Source: CBDCKN01 sp965219035 (GTDB taxonomy: Bacteria; Gemmatimonadota; Gemmatimonadetes; Longimicrobiales; Gaopeijiaceae). Taken from it: a stretch of 64,000 nucleotides of DNA. How positions within the stretch are numbered: position 1 is the first letter of the stretch; each line of letters begins with the position of its first letter. The position numbers were made by a program, and so were the translations under genes. The notes beneath the pieces were generated by a model that made no database searches, was not told the DNA's origin, and saw nothing but the letters and a program-made list of their open reading frames with translations. This document shows positions 42,612 through 51,220 of this stretch, one piece after another. The stretch is taken from NCBI GenBank assembly GCA_965219035.1, contig CBDCMR010000003.1, positions 1,240,001 through 1,304,000 of the forward strand, read 5' to 3'.

Positions 42612-43544
42612 TCATCGGAAGCGTGCTCCCGCGAGCCGAACCGTCCGCCAGATGTCGGTGCGTTGCATCAGCCCCCGCCCTGCCTGCCTGCGCGCCCGCT
42701 TCGTCAGCGCGACGCTGCGCTTCATCGCGGCCTGCAAGCCTCCGTACTCCATCAGGACCGGGACATCCCCCTTGATGATGGCCTGGTCGATAAGGTCGAT
42801 CTCGCGGCCGATCCCGTGGTCGAATTCGGAGGGGCGGGGATCCCGCGCCCAGTTGGCGAGCACGGTCTCCGCCCGGCTGTCCTCCTCCGGTGTCCGGACG
42901 ATGGCCACGACCTCGATCCCGCAGCCGCGATCCCAGAGCGCCTTCCAGAGTTCGCGGTGCGCGGCACCCCAGGAGCGGAGTGCCGTCGCTGTCTCGTGGC
43001 CCGGATCGAGGTAGACGAAAACGGCGCGCCGGGCGTCCAGCGCGACCGGCAGCCGGAGCGGGAAGTAGCGCCGGAGGTTCCCGGCCGCTCCCCGGTAGAC
43101 CCGTTGGGGCAGGAGCGGGCGCTCGATGCCGAGCGCCTCGAAGGCGGCCACCTTCTCCGGCTCGGTCGGGAGCCAAGGCAGGCGGGAATGATCAAGCACA
43201 TAGTCGAGCGAGAGCAGGCGCCGCATCAGCACTTCCGTGGAGGTGATCCGGCGCGCGTGGATTCGGCACACTCGACCGATGCCGTCGATGCCGGGCGGAT
43301 CCTCTTCGACGGCCACGCCCCGCGCGACGAGGGCGCGGACGGCGCGGCGCACCTTTTCGTGGTGGCAACCCAGAAAGCTCGTCCACTGAGCCCGAGTGAA
43401 CACGCCGCCATGGAGACAGGCCAAGGCGATCCACTCGGCCTGACGGCCCGCCCAGCCAAATCCCTCGAGTGCCCGTTCGCGTCCCCGCAGGTGGACGATG
43501 GCTCCGCTCGCCGCCGAGTTGAACTGCTGCTTCAGCGTCTTCAT
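42612..43544 (-). CDS. winged-helix protein of unknown function from the mobile element
   Basis: A 310-aa protein; ATG preceded by AGGGG. The N-terminal 110 residues look like a winged helix (ALACLHGGVFTRAQWTSFLG, EKVRRAVRALVARGVAVEED). A globular domain follows with a strand-rich centre (RRAVFVYLDPGHETATALRS, GIEVVAIVRTPEEDS) and a basic C terminus (MKRSVALTKRARRQAGRG). The layout recalls Replic_Relax-type proteins of conjugative elements, but the match is weak. Neighbouring mobC and integrase remnants support an origin in a mobilisable element. Confidence 0.45.
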   Translation of the reverse strand: MKTLKQQFNSAASGAIVHLRGRERALEGFGWAGRQAEWIALACLHGGVFTRAQWTSFLGCHHEKVRRAVRALVARGVAVEEDPPGIDGIGRVCRIHARRITSTEVLMRRLLSLDYVLDHSRLPWLPTEPEKVAAFEALGIERPLLPQRVYRGAAGNLRRYFPLRLPVALDARRAVFVYLDPGHETATALRSWGAAHRELWKALWDRGCGIEVVAIVRTPEEDSRAETVLANWARDPRPSEFDHGIGREIDLIDQAIIKGDVPVLMEYGGLQAAMKRSVALTKRARRQAGRGLMQRTDIWRTVRLAGARFR

Positions 43545-44099
43545 GCCCCTAACGGTGAGGAGCCGTTTGCAAGGAAGTCAACCCGTAGGAAACCTCCTAA
43601 ATGCCTGTGGCGTTCAGAGACGTTCAGTACGGTACAGGGGCTGTTGGACACCGCCGCCAGCGGCTTGCCAAACGCCCCGTCGGCCTTCGCCGAAGGCTCC
43701 GTCAATGGGTGCGGATCTCGACCGGACGTCGGCCTGCGCACGAACGATGCTGGGAATCTTCGAACCGGAGTGCCGTGTTCCGGGTCTGCGGCAGCCCGCA
43801 GCCGCGTTACTGCGGCAGATAGCTTGGGCGGGCCTATCTGGACGGGTCACAGCCGAAGCCCTCCCCCGCTGCTTCGGCGGCGTCCGCCGGGCTGGCTCCG
43901 AGCACCTTACGGTGCAAGAGCCAGCCTACCCTTTGGGGCCACGCTTCGCGGGTCCCCGGCAGGGGCTGGCAAGGGACTCCGCCCCTTCGATCCCCCCTTG
44001 AGGCCCGCACTCGGGCGGAGGTCACCGGCGGCTGGCTCGCCCGTTCTTGTGTCCTGGCGGCGCGCCAAGGCCGCGGCAGCCGAGGTCGAGCACGAGCGC
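43545..44099. other. 555-bp non-coding stretch of mobile-element debris
   Basis: No gene is supported; the many open frames reflect high GC. Features: a short GCCTTCGCCGAAGGC palindrome near 43685, a strong hairpin at 43890-43926, and a purine/pyrimidine pattern leading into the mobC fragment. Confidence 0.45.
43890..43926. terminator. two-part hairpin
   Basis: GGCTGGCTC pairs with GAGCCAGCC and, inside, GCACC pairs with GGTGC around TTAC. The stem is perfect apart from small internal loops. It lies in non-coding DNA and could be a terminator or part of a transfer origin. Confidence 0.4.
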
Positions 44100-44157
44100 A
44101 CCCGGCACAGGTCGCGCGCATCGGCAACAACCTCAACCAGATCGCCCGCTGGGCCAG
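44100..44157 (+). pseudogene. mobC: MobC fragment (relaxosome protein)
   Basis: A short frame encodes PAQVARIGNNLNQIARWA, the hallmark R-x-GNNLNQIAR motif of MobC-type mobilisation proteins. The rest of the gene is not seen on either side; right after it the sequence changes to an integrase remnant in opposite orientation. Confidence 0.65.
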
Positions 44158-44262
44158 CTGGTGCTCGATGAAGTCGGGCCGGAAGCCCAGCACCTCGTCC
44201 AGAATGGTGCGCGCCATCGCTCGGAAGCCATGCGGCGTCATCCGTTCCGGAGGGATGTCCAA
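44158..44262 (-). pseudogene. tyrosine integrase C-terminal fragment
   Basis: On the minus strand the frame reads ERMTPHGFRAMARTILDEVL, then GFRPDFIEHQLAQ, the H-x-x-R box and start of the last helix of P4-type integrases (usually followed by A-Y-N-R and the catalytic Tyr). It ends at the MobC junction. It is a different, more P4-like integrase than the intact one at 44500, so at least two integrases have resided here. Confidence 0.75.
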
Positions 44263-44499
44263 GGCCCGGAACGTACTGTCCTCTCAGACTTGTCGCCTGA
44301 TTATAGGAGATTCGGGCGAGCGTGTCTCGATGGGCCAAGCAAGCGGCCTTCCAGCAGGATCATTGGACCGGGCGCGGACCGCTCATCAGCTTCAATCTTG
44401 CTCGGCGATACCGGCAACTCGACCGACGGCCGTTCGGAGTCGAAGTCCCATGAACACGTCGTCTACGTTGAGCGCCACCCTGGTCCATCCTTCCGCGTA
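44263..44499. other. intergenic region between integrase remnant and intact integrase
   Basis: Nothing recognisable in these 237 bases on either strand. Confidence 0.4.
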
Positions 44500-45654
44500 C
44501 TATGCGACATAGTCGCTCCATGCCTGCATGACTTCACACCGGCGCGCCAGCAGGTCCGATCTCATGTACGCGCCCTCGGTGCCGCGCACGACGTGAGCCA
44601 ACACGGCTTCCGCCGTCTCGCGGTCCACGCCGGTTTCGGCCATCCAGACACGAATCGACGTTCGGAAACCGTGCAGCGTCGTCCCGGTGACACCGGCCAG
44701 CTGGAGCACCCGGAAAGTGGATTTCGAGGACAGCGCGCGGCCGGCCCGCGTCGGGAAGACGAACGGCGAATCGTCGGCAAGCTCGCTGCCGCGCAGCAGC
44801 ACGTCGAGCGCGCCGCTGGACAGCGGCACGCGATGCTCCCGGCCGGCTTTCATTCTCGCCGGCGGGATCGTCCAAACCTTCGCCGCCGTGTCGATTTCGT
44901 CCCACGTCGCGGCGCGCGCTTCGCCGGAGCGCGCCGCAGTCAAGACGATCAGCTCGACGGCGAGCCGCGCGGATTCCGGGGCGTTGGCCGACCGAATGCG
45001 CCGGAGCGCGTCTGGAACCTCGCCGTGCGGGAGCGCGCGATGGTGCGTCGTGCCGTTGCCGTTGACCTTCGGGAGCGCGGCCACTGCGCGGTCCACGGGA
45101 TTCGTCGAGATGTAGCCTTGTCCGACGCACCAGCGAAATGCCACGCGGAGCCGGTTCCGGGCTTTCCGCGCGGCGGCTGGCTTCACGTTCCATACCGGCC
45201 GGAGACACGCCAGCACGTCGCCCGACGTGATCCGGTCCACCGGCTTGTCCCGGATCGGCGTGGCGTACAGCCTGAACGTCGAGTGCCATTCCCCGGGGAG
45301 CGGTGAGCCGGCTTTCCACGATTCGGCGTGTAGCCGGATCGTCTCTTCGGCGGCTTCGCGAAACGTCGGGACGCCGCCGCCGCGCGGGTCCACACCCTGG
45401 CCGATGGCCCGCGCGTTCTCAATGGCCTTGTGCCGGGCTTCCGCCAACGAGACTTCGGGAAACCGGCCGAGCCCGGTCGTCGTCAGCCGCCCCGCGACGC
45501 GCAACCGTTGCCTCCATGTGCGCGAGAGCCGGCCGCTCTTCATCCGGTGAACGCGCAAGCTCAGGCCGCGCGAGCCGCGTCCGTCGCCGTAAACGCCGGG
45601 CTTGCTCACCGTCCGAACGAAGGCGGCAGTAAGGGTTGCCGGTCGCCGTGCCAT
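44500..45654 (-). CDS. tyrosine-type site-specific integrase
   Basis: A 384-aa protein, start ATG at 45654 after GGGAG. The N-terminal arm-binding domain (about 1-90, GRLTTTGLGRFPEVSLAEAR) and SAM-like core-binding domain are followed by the catalytic domain. All expected residues are present: Arg242 (AARSGEAR), His328 and Arg331 (HGFRTS), His354 (LAHVV) and Tyr363 (EGAYMRSD). The usual R-D-W-A after HGFR-x-S is changed to R-V-W-M-A. It is intact and lies at the border of the island, 174 bases from the truncated radical-SAM gene. It would catalyse integration and excision of the element. Confidence 0.93.
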   Translation of the reverse strand: MARRPATLTAAFVRTVSKPGVYGDGRGSRGLSLRVHRMKSGRLSRTWRQRLRVAGRLTTTGLGRFPEVSLAEARHKAIENARAIGQGVDPRGGGVPTFREAAEETIRLHAESWKAGSPLPGEWHSTFRLYATPIRDKPVDRITSGDVLACLRPVWNVKPAAARKARNRLRVAFRWCVGQGYISTNPVDRAVAALPKVNGNGTTHHRALPHGEVPDALRRIRSANAPESARLAVELIVLTAARSGEARAATWDEIDTAAKVWTIPPARMKAGREHRVPLSSGALDVLLRGSELADDSPFVFPTRAGRALSSKSTFRVLQLAGVTGTTLHGFRTSIRVWMAETGVDRETAEAVLAHVVRGTEGAYMRSDLLARRCEVMQAWSDYVA

Positions 45655-45655
45655 C

Positions 45656-45720
45656 GTATTCTCCCGTGCTGTGGATCACTTCATAGGACACTATTCAAGG
45701 GAGAATACAATAGGTGTCCC
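45656..45720. promoter_or_regulatory. inverted repeats in front of the integrase gene
   Basis: GTATTCTCCC (45656-45665) and GGGAGAATAC (45699-45708) are a perfect 10-bp inverted repeat; the first arm includes the integrase ribosome binding site. A second pair, GGACACTATT (from 45687) and AATAGGTGTCC (to about 45720), is complementary with one bulged base and encloses the right arm. Such nested repeats fit an operator, an excisionase site or integrase arm sites. Confidence 0.5.
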
Positions 45721-45808
45721 GGGACGGCAAGAGACGAATCGACTCAGCCGACGTAACGTAAAACGGCGTCAAATCAGATGTTATGGGGTCACTACGGGTC
45801 GTTACGGG

Positions 45809-46141
45809 CTATCTTGGAACGTCATCGGCAAAGTTCCGGCAGAACTTGCAGGCGAGGTTGCAGCCGGCGGTCCCGAAGGAGAGGATCGGCGTTCCCGGGA
45901 GGAAGTGATTGAGCGGCTTCTTCTCGACGGGATCGATGCAGTAGCCGCTAGAGCGACCGTATGTGGTCAGGACGACGGCGCCGTCATGGTTCGCCCGAAC
46001 AAAGCAGAGGCCCCTCTGGCCGTGCCTGAGCTTGCACGCCCGCGGGCAGATGTCGCACTGGACCCGACCATCGTCGAGGCGATGCCAATGGGAGGTGTCC
46101 AAAACGCCGGCTACGCCGGCCTGATCCGATCCGTGCTCCAT
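45809..46141 (-). pseudogene. amrS: AmmeMemoRadiSam-type radical SAM protein, N-terminal part only
   Basis: The frame gives 110 residues: CDICPRACKLRHGQRGLCFV, LTTYGRSSGYCIDPVEKKPL, NHFLPGTPILSFGTAGC and the radical-SAM cysteines C-N-L-A-C-K-F-C, then R-N and an unrelated F-A-D-D-V-P-R before the stop. Intact family members are about 330-400 aa and continue as CQNWDISK. The break after C-R-N coincides with the edge of the integrase region, so the gene appears to have been cut by integration of, or rearrangement around, the element. Confidence 0.85.
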
Positions 46142-46309
46142 GCCGTCCGACCCGTTTCTCGTGACCTGAAGAAATATGGGTCGGGCATCCGCGCCCTGTC
46201 ACGTCGCCTGGGTGAACGGGTCGCGCGGGGTCCGGGGGACCATCGGGATCAACTCAGGTTCCCGGCGGCGTGGATTCGCTGGGCGGAGCCCCCGGAGTTA
46301 CCGTGCGCC

Positions 46310-46699
46310 ATGGACGAAATCCCGGTTGTGGCGGCAGTCATCCGGAGGGGCGGGCGGGTTCTTCTGGGTCGACGCCCCGAGCACAAGCGTCACGGAGGCC
46401 TCTGGGAGTTCCCCGGCGGAAAAGTCCACGACGGTGAGACGGACTTCCAGGCCCTGGAGCGAGAGCTGGCCGAGGAGCTCGAGCTCAGAACGGTCTCGGT
46501 CGGCAGCGTCCTCTTCGAGAGTCCGGATCCGGAAGCACCGTTCCTGATCCGATTCGTCGAGGTGGAAGTCGATGGTGATCCCACCGCCCTCGAGCACGCC
46601 GAGATCGGCTGGTTCGACCCGACCGTCCTACAGGATCTGCCCCTCGCACCCTCCGACGCCCGCTTCGTCGTCCAGCACCTTCTGGCGCCCAGACCCTGA
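46310..46699 (+). CDS. NUDIX hydrolase, MutT-like (8-oxo-dGTP diphosphatase type)
   Basis: A 129-aa protein with the NUDIX box GGKVHDGETDFQALERELAEEL split here as GGKVHDGETDFQ and ALERELAEEL, matching G-x5-E-x7-REU-x-EE-x-U. The N terminus IPVVAAVIRRGGRVLLGRRP and WEFPGG are MutT-like. The length equals that of MutT. It cleans oxidised nucleotides or other diphosphates in the cytoplasm. It converges with the rRNA methyltransferase gene (24 bases between stops) and is transcribed away from the amrS remnant. Confidence 0.9.
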   Translation: MDEIPVVAAVIRRGGRVLLGRRPEHKRHGGLWEFPGGKVHDGETDFQALERELAEELELRTVSVGSVLFESPDPEAPFLIRFVEVEVDGDPTALEHAEIGWFDPTVLQDLPLAPSDARFVVQHLLAPRP

Positions 46700-46723
46700 A
46701 AGACGGTCCGGCCCGCCGTCCGG

Positions 46724-48163
46724 TCAGCCACCCTCCAGGATCTTGGCGAGCCAACGGGCCTGGACCTTCGGTATCTCGTGACAAACGCGCCCTCCCCGAA
46801 CCAGCCCCCGCCCTGCCACGTGGCCGTCGAGCCCCAGGGGCACGAAGCCCGGCTCTACACCGGTCACCTCGACCTCCTCGTCACCGAGGAGCGTCTTCCA
46901 CTCGTCCCGCGAAAGGGAGACGAGCTTTTGTGCCACGGCCCCCTCGAGAAGTCGTAGAAGGTCGTTCGTCGGCCTGGGTCTGTCCTTGTAGTCCGGCACC
47001 ATGGCTCGGAGGCCAACGGACACGACGCGCCACCGGTCGGACTCGCCCCACACGTCCAGGGGCCAACTCCCACAGCGGTGCACCCACAGGTCATCCCCCC
47101 TAGCCATCCATTGGAGATCCTGCGTCGCGCCTTCCCCCACGCCGAAGAAGGACTTGAGCCTGTCGAGCCCTTCTTCTATGGCGCGGGCCGCCACCTCGGG
47201 ATCGGTCCTCCCATCGGGGAACGCCACCGGGACCGGGCTCCAGCCCGGAAGCTCCTCGGCATCGCCATCGAGACGGCGAAGCCGGGCCAGGAAGAGCCCG
47301 CCCGAGTCCAAGTGGTGGGGATAGATGCGGCAGGCCGCCTCCAGGCTGGCGTCGTACCGCTGCCCCTCGAAGCAGGTCAGTCCGGGTGCGTGGGGCACGT
47401 CGATTTCAATGGGCTCGAGGACGACCGGAGCATCTTCGAGCACGCGGTGGACCACGTCCTCGTTCTCCTCCGGTGCGAAGGTGCACGTAGAATAGAGCAC
47501 GACCCCGCCGGGGCGCGTCAACGCGATGGCCCTTCGCAGGAGCCCCTCCTGCCTCCGTGGGACCCCCTCCCGGAACTTCCTCCGCTGCCGGCGCAGGGTC
47601 CCGCCTTTACGGCGAAGGGTCCCCTCGGCGGAGCAAGGCGCATCCACGAGCACGCGATCGAAGAGGGCCCCGTCCGGGAGCGCCCTACCGTCGCCCGACA
47701 CCACCAACACGTTGGGATGTGCGGTTCGATAGAGGTTACCCAACAGGGCGCGGATCCGGTCTTCGTTCCGGTCCACGGCCACGATGCAGCCTCGATCCTC
47801 CATGAGGTCTGCAGCGTGTGTCGTCTTGCCGCCCGGTGCCGCGCACATGTCGAGGACCCTCTCTCCGGGACGGGGGCCTAGGAGTGGAGCGGCGACACCG
47901 GTGGAGGCCTGCTGGATGTAGAACAGCCCGAGCCAGTTCTCGATGGTGTCGGCCACGCTGTGGGGGCCGTCCACCACGCGCATGAAGTCCCGAAGGCCCT
48001 CTACGGACTCCAGGACGAAGCCCTGCTCCCGGAGCCGGTCGGCGAGGTCCGCAAGAGAGATGCGGCCCGTGCGGACCCGGATGGTCGTGGGGTCGCGAGA
48101 GAGGATGGTGGCCTGAAAGCGATCCCAGTCCGGTATGATCGCTCGGTATCGCTCGAGGGGCAT
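46724..48163 (-). CDS. rRNA (cytosine-C5)-methyltransferase, RsmF/RsmB-like
   Basis: A 479-aa protein. The Rossmann methyltransferase has the SAM motif VLDMCAAPGGKTTHAADLM, then AVDRNEDR. The two catalytic cysteines appear as DAPCSAEGT and YSTCTF (nucleophile Cys in motif VI and release Cys in motif IV of Nop2/RsmF proteins). A C-terminal PUA-like region (DDLWVHRC, PGFVPLGLDGHVAGRGLVRG) suggests RsmF rather than RsmB. Its start lies 29 bases from the end of the MsrQ gene, which is upstream on the same strand. Confidence 0.88.
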   Translation of the reverse strand: MPLERYRAIIPDWDRFQATILSRDPTTIRVRTGRISLADLADRLREQGFVLESVEGLRDFMRVVDGPHSVADTIENWLGLFYIQQASTGVAAPLLGPRPGERVLDMCAAPGGKTTHAADLMEDRGCIVAVDRNEDRIRALLGNLYRTAHPNVLVVSGDGRALPDGALFDRVLVDAPCSAEGTLRRKGGTLRRQRRKFREGVPRRQEGLLRRAIALTRPGGVVLYSTCTFAPEENEDVVHRVLEDAPVVLEPIEIDVPHAPGLTCFEGQRYDASLEAACRIYPHHLDSGGLFLARLRRLDGDAEELPGWSPVPVAFPDGRTDPEVAARAIEEGLDRLKSFFGVGEGATQDLQWMARGDDLWVHRCGSWPLDVWGESDRWRVVSVGLRAMVPDYKDRPRPTNDLLRLLEGAVAQKLVSLSRDEWKTLLGDEEVEVTGVEPGFVPLGLDGHVAGRGLVRGGRVCHEIPKVQARWLAKILEGG

Positions 48164-48191
48164 CGGGGATCCTAGAGGATTGTGGAAGAAG

Positions 48192-48842
48192 CTAGAAGTC
48201 TGCCGACGAAGTGACCGGCTCGGCCACCCGGGTCGGGCGCGGCTTCGAAGGCCGGCGCCCCCCTCTCCGGAATCGGACGCGAAACAGCATGAGCACCACG
48301 AGGACGGTGGTCGCCACCAGGGGCCAGTACGTATCGGCCTTCACCTGCCAGTAGAAGTGTAGCACGCCGAGGGAGGTGGAGACGTAGACGAGGCGATGGA
48401 GCTTCTGCCACCGCTTCCCGAGCCTCCGGATCCATCCCTTGGTCGACGTCACGGCCAAAGGGATGAGCAGCACCCACGCCGTGAACCCCACGATGATGTA
48501 CCGTCGCTCCGTGAGGTCCTCCAGAATGAACTCCCAGTCCAGGGTCTGATCCAGGACGGCGTACGCCAGGAAATGCAAGGTCAGGTAGAAGAAGGCGAAG
48601 AGCCCCAGGATACGCCTGATCTGGATGATGCTGTTCCACCCGGTGACGCGCCGTATCGGCGTCACGGAGAGGGTGGTGAGGAGGAGGATCAGCGCCGCAC
48701 GACCCAGATTATGGAGGATCTCCTCGATGGGGTTGGCACCCAGACGGTCCGTGAGGGCGCGCCACACCATCCAGGTGGCGGGGGTGAGGCCAATCAGCCA
48801 CACCACCACCTTGAGGAGAAGGATCTGGCGCTTCTTGTTCAA
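48192..48842 (-). CDS. msrQ: MsrQ, heme b membrane subunit of the methionine sulfoxide reductase system
   Basis: About 216 aa from the TTG at 48842 (LNKKRQILLLKVVVWLIGLT), chosen because MsrQ proteins start with a short basic stretch before TM1. There is no ATG between the MsrP stop at 48889 and this point; longer starts (to 48983) would overlap msrP. Six TM helices are seen. The heme-ligand histidines lie in TLHFLAYAVLD, QKLHRLVY and VLHFYWQVK. The protein passes electrons from the quinone pool to MsrP. Start uncertain; identity firm. Confidence 0.85.
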   Translation of the reverse strand: MNKKRQILLLKVVVWLIGLTPATWMVWRALTDRLGANPIEEILHNLGRAALILLLTTLSVTPIRRVTGWNSIIQIRRILGLFAFFYLTLHFLAYAVLDQTLDWEFILEDLTERRYIIVGFTAWVLLIPLAVTSTKGWIRRLGKRWQKLHRLVYVSTSLGVLHFYWQVKADTYWPLVATTVLVVLMLFRVRFRRGGRRPSKPRPTRVAEPVTSSADF

Positions 48843-48888
48843 CCGGTTTCGTGGGTTTCGAGCTACGCTTCGCCTGATCAGGACCTGA

Positions 48889-49854
48889 TCAGAAGTTGAC
48901 CCGAAGATCCATCCCGGAGTAGAGGCTGGCGACCTGCTCCCCGTAGCCGTTGAACATGAGGGTCCGGCGCTTGCGGAACTCACCGAGCCGGCGCTCCCGT
49001 GCCTGGCTCCAGCGGGGGTGGTCCACCTCGGGGTTCACGTTGGCGTAGAACCCGTACTCCCACGGCGTCGCTTGCTGCCACGTGTTCATCGGTTGGGTCT
49101 CGGTGAAGCGCATCTTCACGATCGACTTGATGCCCTTGAAGCCGTACTTCCACGGAATGACGAGACGGAGCGGCGCCCCGTTCTGGTTGGGCAGCTCGCT
49201 GCCGTACACGCCGGTCACCAGCATGGTCAGAGGATGGCTGGCTTCGTCCAGACGGAGCGCCTCCACGTACGGCCACTCCAGGACGGAGGAACGCTGCATT
49301 GGCATCTGCTCGAGGTCGTAGAGCGTCGTGAACTCCACGTAGCCCGCGCTTCCATGAGGCTCGGCCCGATCGATGACGTCCTTGAGCGAGAAGCCGTGCC
49401 ACGGGACCACTATGGACCACGCCTCGACGCAGCGAAGCCGATAGACCCGGTCCTCCATCTTGCCGGGCTTGATGAAGTCCTCGAGCCCAAGCGTCCCCGG
49501 GTTGGCACAGAGGCCCTCCACCTCGATGGTCCAGGGGCGGGGCCGGAGCGTGTGCGCGTTCTTTGCGGGATCGCTCTTCCCCGTGCCGAACTCGTAGAAG
49601 TTATTGTAGGTGGTGACGTCTTCGTAGGGATTCAGCTTCTCATCGAGCTCGGATCGGACCTCGCTCCAATCCTTCTGCGGGTGAGCCGACTGATCTCCGG
49701 AGGGCTGCGCCGCCGCCCGCCGAGGAGCACCCATGATCGAGCCGCCCACGGCCCCCGCCAACGCGAGCCCGGCGATGAACTCGCGGCGATTCAGGTAGAC
49801 GCTCTCCGGAGTGATCTCGGACGAAGGAATGTCGGCAGGCTTCTTGATCAGCAT
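48889..49854 (-). CDS. msrP: MsrP, periplasmic protein-methionine-sulfoxide reductase, molybdopterin subunit
   Basis: A 321-aa protein. The ATG at 49854 follows GGAGGG. A twin-arginine signal (NRREFIAGLALAGAVGG) follows an ~22-residue lead. The molybdenum-ligand Cys is in YRLRCVEAWSIVVPWHGF, and other SUOX-fold blocks (NGAPLRLVIPWKYGFKGIKS, YGFYANVNPEVDHPRWSQA) are canonical for MsrP. It repairs oxidised methionines in envelope proteins together with MsrQ, encoded just downstream. Confidence 0.95.
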   Translation of the reverse strand: MLIKKPADIPSSEITPESVYLNRREFIAGLALAGAVGGSIMGAPRRAAAQPSGDQSAHPQKDWSEVRSELDEKLNPYEDVTTYNNFYEFGTGKSDPAKNAHTLRPRPWTIEVEGLCANPGTLGLEDFIKPGKMEDRVYRLRCVEAWSIVVPWHGFSLKDVIDRAEPHGSAGYVEFTTLYDLEQMPMQRSSVLEWPYVEALRLDEASHPLTMLVTGVYGSELPNQNGAPLRLVIPWKYGFKGIKSIVKMRFTETQPMNTWQQATPWEYGFYANVNPEVDHPRWSQARERRLGEFRKRRTLMFNGYGEQVASLYSGMDLRVNF

Positions 49855-49995
49855 CGGTCCCTCCGGTTGGGCCGGGACCGCTTCACCAAAGCGGACCCGT
49901 CTTTCGCTGGTCCCTCCATATCCCGTCACGCGGTGCGGAAGTTCCCGAGCCGAGCAACACGGGACCGCGTGGAACTGCACACGGGCGTCCGCCGA

Positions 49996-51075
49996 TCACC
50001 CGCCCCGGAATCCGAATCGAGTGATCCGGCCCTGCGGACCGACCGCCCACCCTCGCATCGGAGACACGAAGGCGACGGCAAAGTAGGTGCGCGCATCCGC
50101 CGCTCGCCAGGTCCGACCACCATCCGCCGAGAAGTCGGCTCCGCTGGGGCCAACGGCAAAGATCGTGGGCCGCGAGGCTCCCGGCACCCAGGAGGAGCCG
50201 TAGATGGGACCGGCCATGCGAGGCCAGCCTCCCCGTGTCCACGTCAGGCCCCCGTCCACCGTGACCGCCACGTTGTCGACATGCACCCTGTCCTGCCCGA
50301 TCAGGCCCCCCAACGCTACTCCCGTCTCGTCGTCCAGGAAACCGATGGTGGTCAGCCCGGCCGCCGCCCCTCCCAGAACGGGCACCCTGGAGTCCGTCCA
50401 GGTCCCACCACCGTCTCGGGTCAATAGCACCCTGGCGCGCTCGCCGTTCCCTGTAGCAATCCAAGCTCGTCCGCCCGCCCTAGTGGCGACGCAGCTTCCG
50501 CTCGCTGCGAATCCACCCTCTCCTTCCTGAGCGGGAGGGAGCGCACTCGAGGGCACTCGATTCCAGGAGGCACCGCCATCGTCTGTTCGGAGGATGAAGA
50601 GCTGCCCCTCGACCTCGTCGCCGTATGCGATCCCCTGGTCCACGTCCCAGAACGCCATGCAGTCGAGGTAGCCGTGCGGATGCTCGTTCCGGAACTGGAG
50701 ATCCCAGGTCTCTCCACCGTCGTCGGTACGGTAGATGCGCGACACCGTTCCGCTTCCCGCGCTCATCAGATACGCCGTCTCGGCGCTGAAGGCGTCCACA
50801 TCCCTGAACTGGAGGGTCTCCTCACCGGGCATGACACGAGCCGTCCAGCTCCTTCCCCCATCCGTGGTCCGGACAAAGGTCCCGCCATGACCGCTGGCCC
50901 ATACGATCTGATCGCTGACGGGGCTGACGGCCTGAAGGAGCACGCTGGTCCCACTCTCCTGTTCCGTCCGGGTCAGACGGAGCTGGGCGGCCGAGGCCTC
51001 GGCGGGCCACCCCCCGTAGAAAGCAGGCGCTATGATGAGGCCGACGGCAGCCAGGCAACGCAGTCGACAAGTCAC
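49996..51075 (-). CDS. exported Ycf48-like BNR propeller protein
   Basis: A 359-aa protein from a GTG at 51075 that gives a signal peptide (CRLRCLAAVGLIIAPAFYGG, ending EASAAQ); the open frame extends much further upstream, so the start is a judgement. Asp-box strands: TTDGGRSW, TDDGGETW, TDDGGASW, TRDGGGTW, TVDGGLTW and SADGGRTW. The order and length match Ycf48/oxidoreductase-type propellers. Function outside photosynthetic bacteria is unknown. Divergent from the S9 chimera at 51221. Confidence 0.8.
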   Translation of the reverse strand: MTCRLRCLAAVGLIIAPAFYGGWPAEASAAQLRLTRTEQESGTSVLLQAVSPVSDQIVWASGHGGTFVRTTDGGRSWTARVMPGEETLQFRDVDAFSAETAYLMSAGSGTVSRIYRTDDGGETWDLQFRNEHPHGYLDCMAFWDVDQGIAYGDEVEGQLFILRTDDGGASWNRVPSSALPPAQEGEGGFAASGSCVATRAGGRAWIATGNGERARVLLTRDGGGTWTDSRVPVLGGAAAGLTTIGFLDDETGVALGGLIGQDRVHVDNVAVTVDGGLTWTRGGWPRMAGPIYGSSWVPGASRPTIFAVGPSGADFSADGGRTWRAADARTYFAVAFVSPMRGWAVGPQGRITRFGFRGG

Positions 51076-51220
51076 GGCGAGCTCGGGTGGGTAGTCGTGG
51101 AGACAGCAACCTCCCGGCGCAGTGTGACTCTCCACGACTCCTTTTGCAAGGCCGACGGCCGTCGTACGATCACCACTTCGTCGGTCATGCACACCTGTCG
51201 GCCAACTCCGGAGATCTACC

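Noticed and set aside
42459..44171. 570-codon plus-strand frame opposite the winged-helix gene
   Set aside because: Proline/arginine-rich shadow of the minus-strand gene; only a few codons of the nearby MobC motif are real and those are in another frame.
45602..46309. Longer NUDIX protein reaching back to 45602
   Set aside because: The upstream frame crosses the integrase start and the amrS remnant; the MutT-like domain begins exactly at the ATG at 46310.
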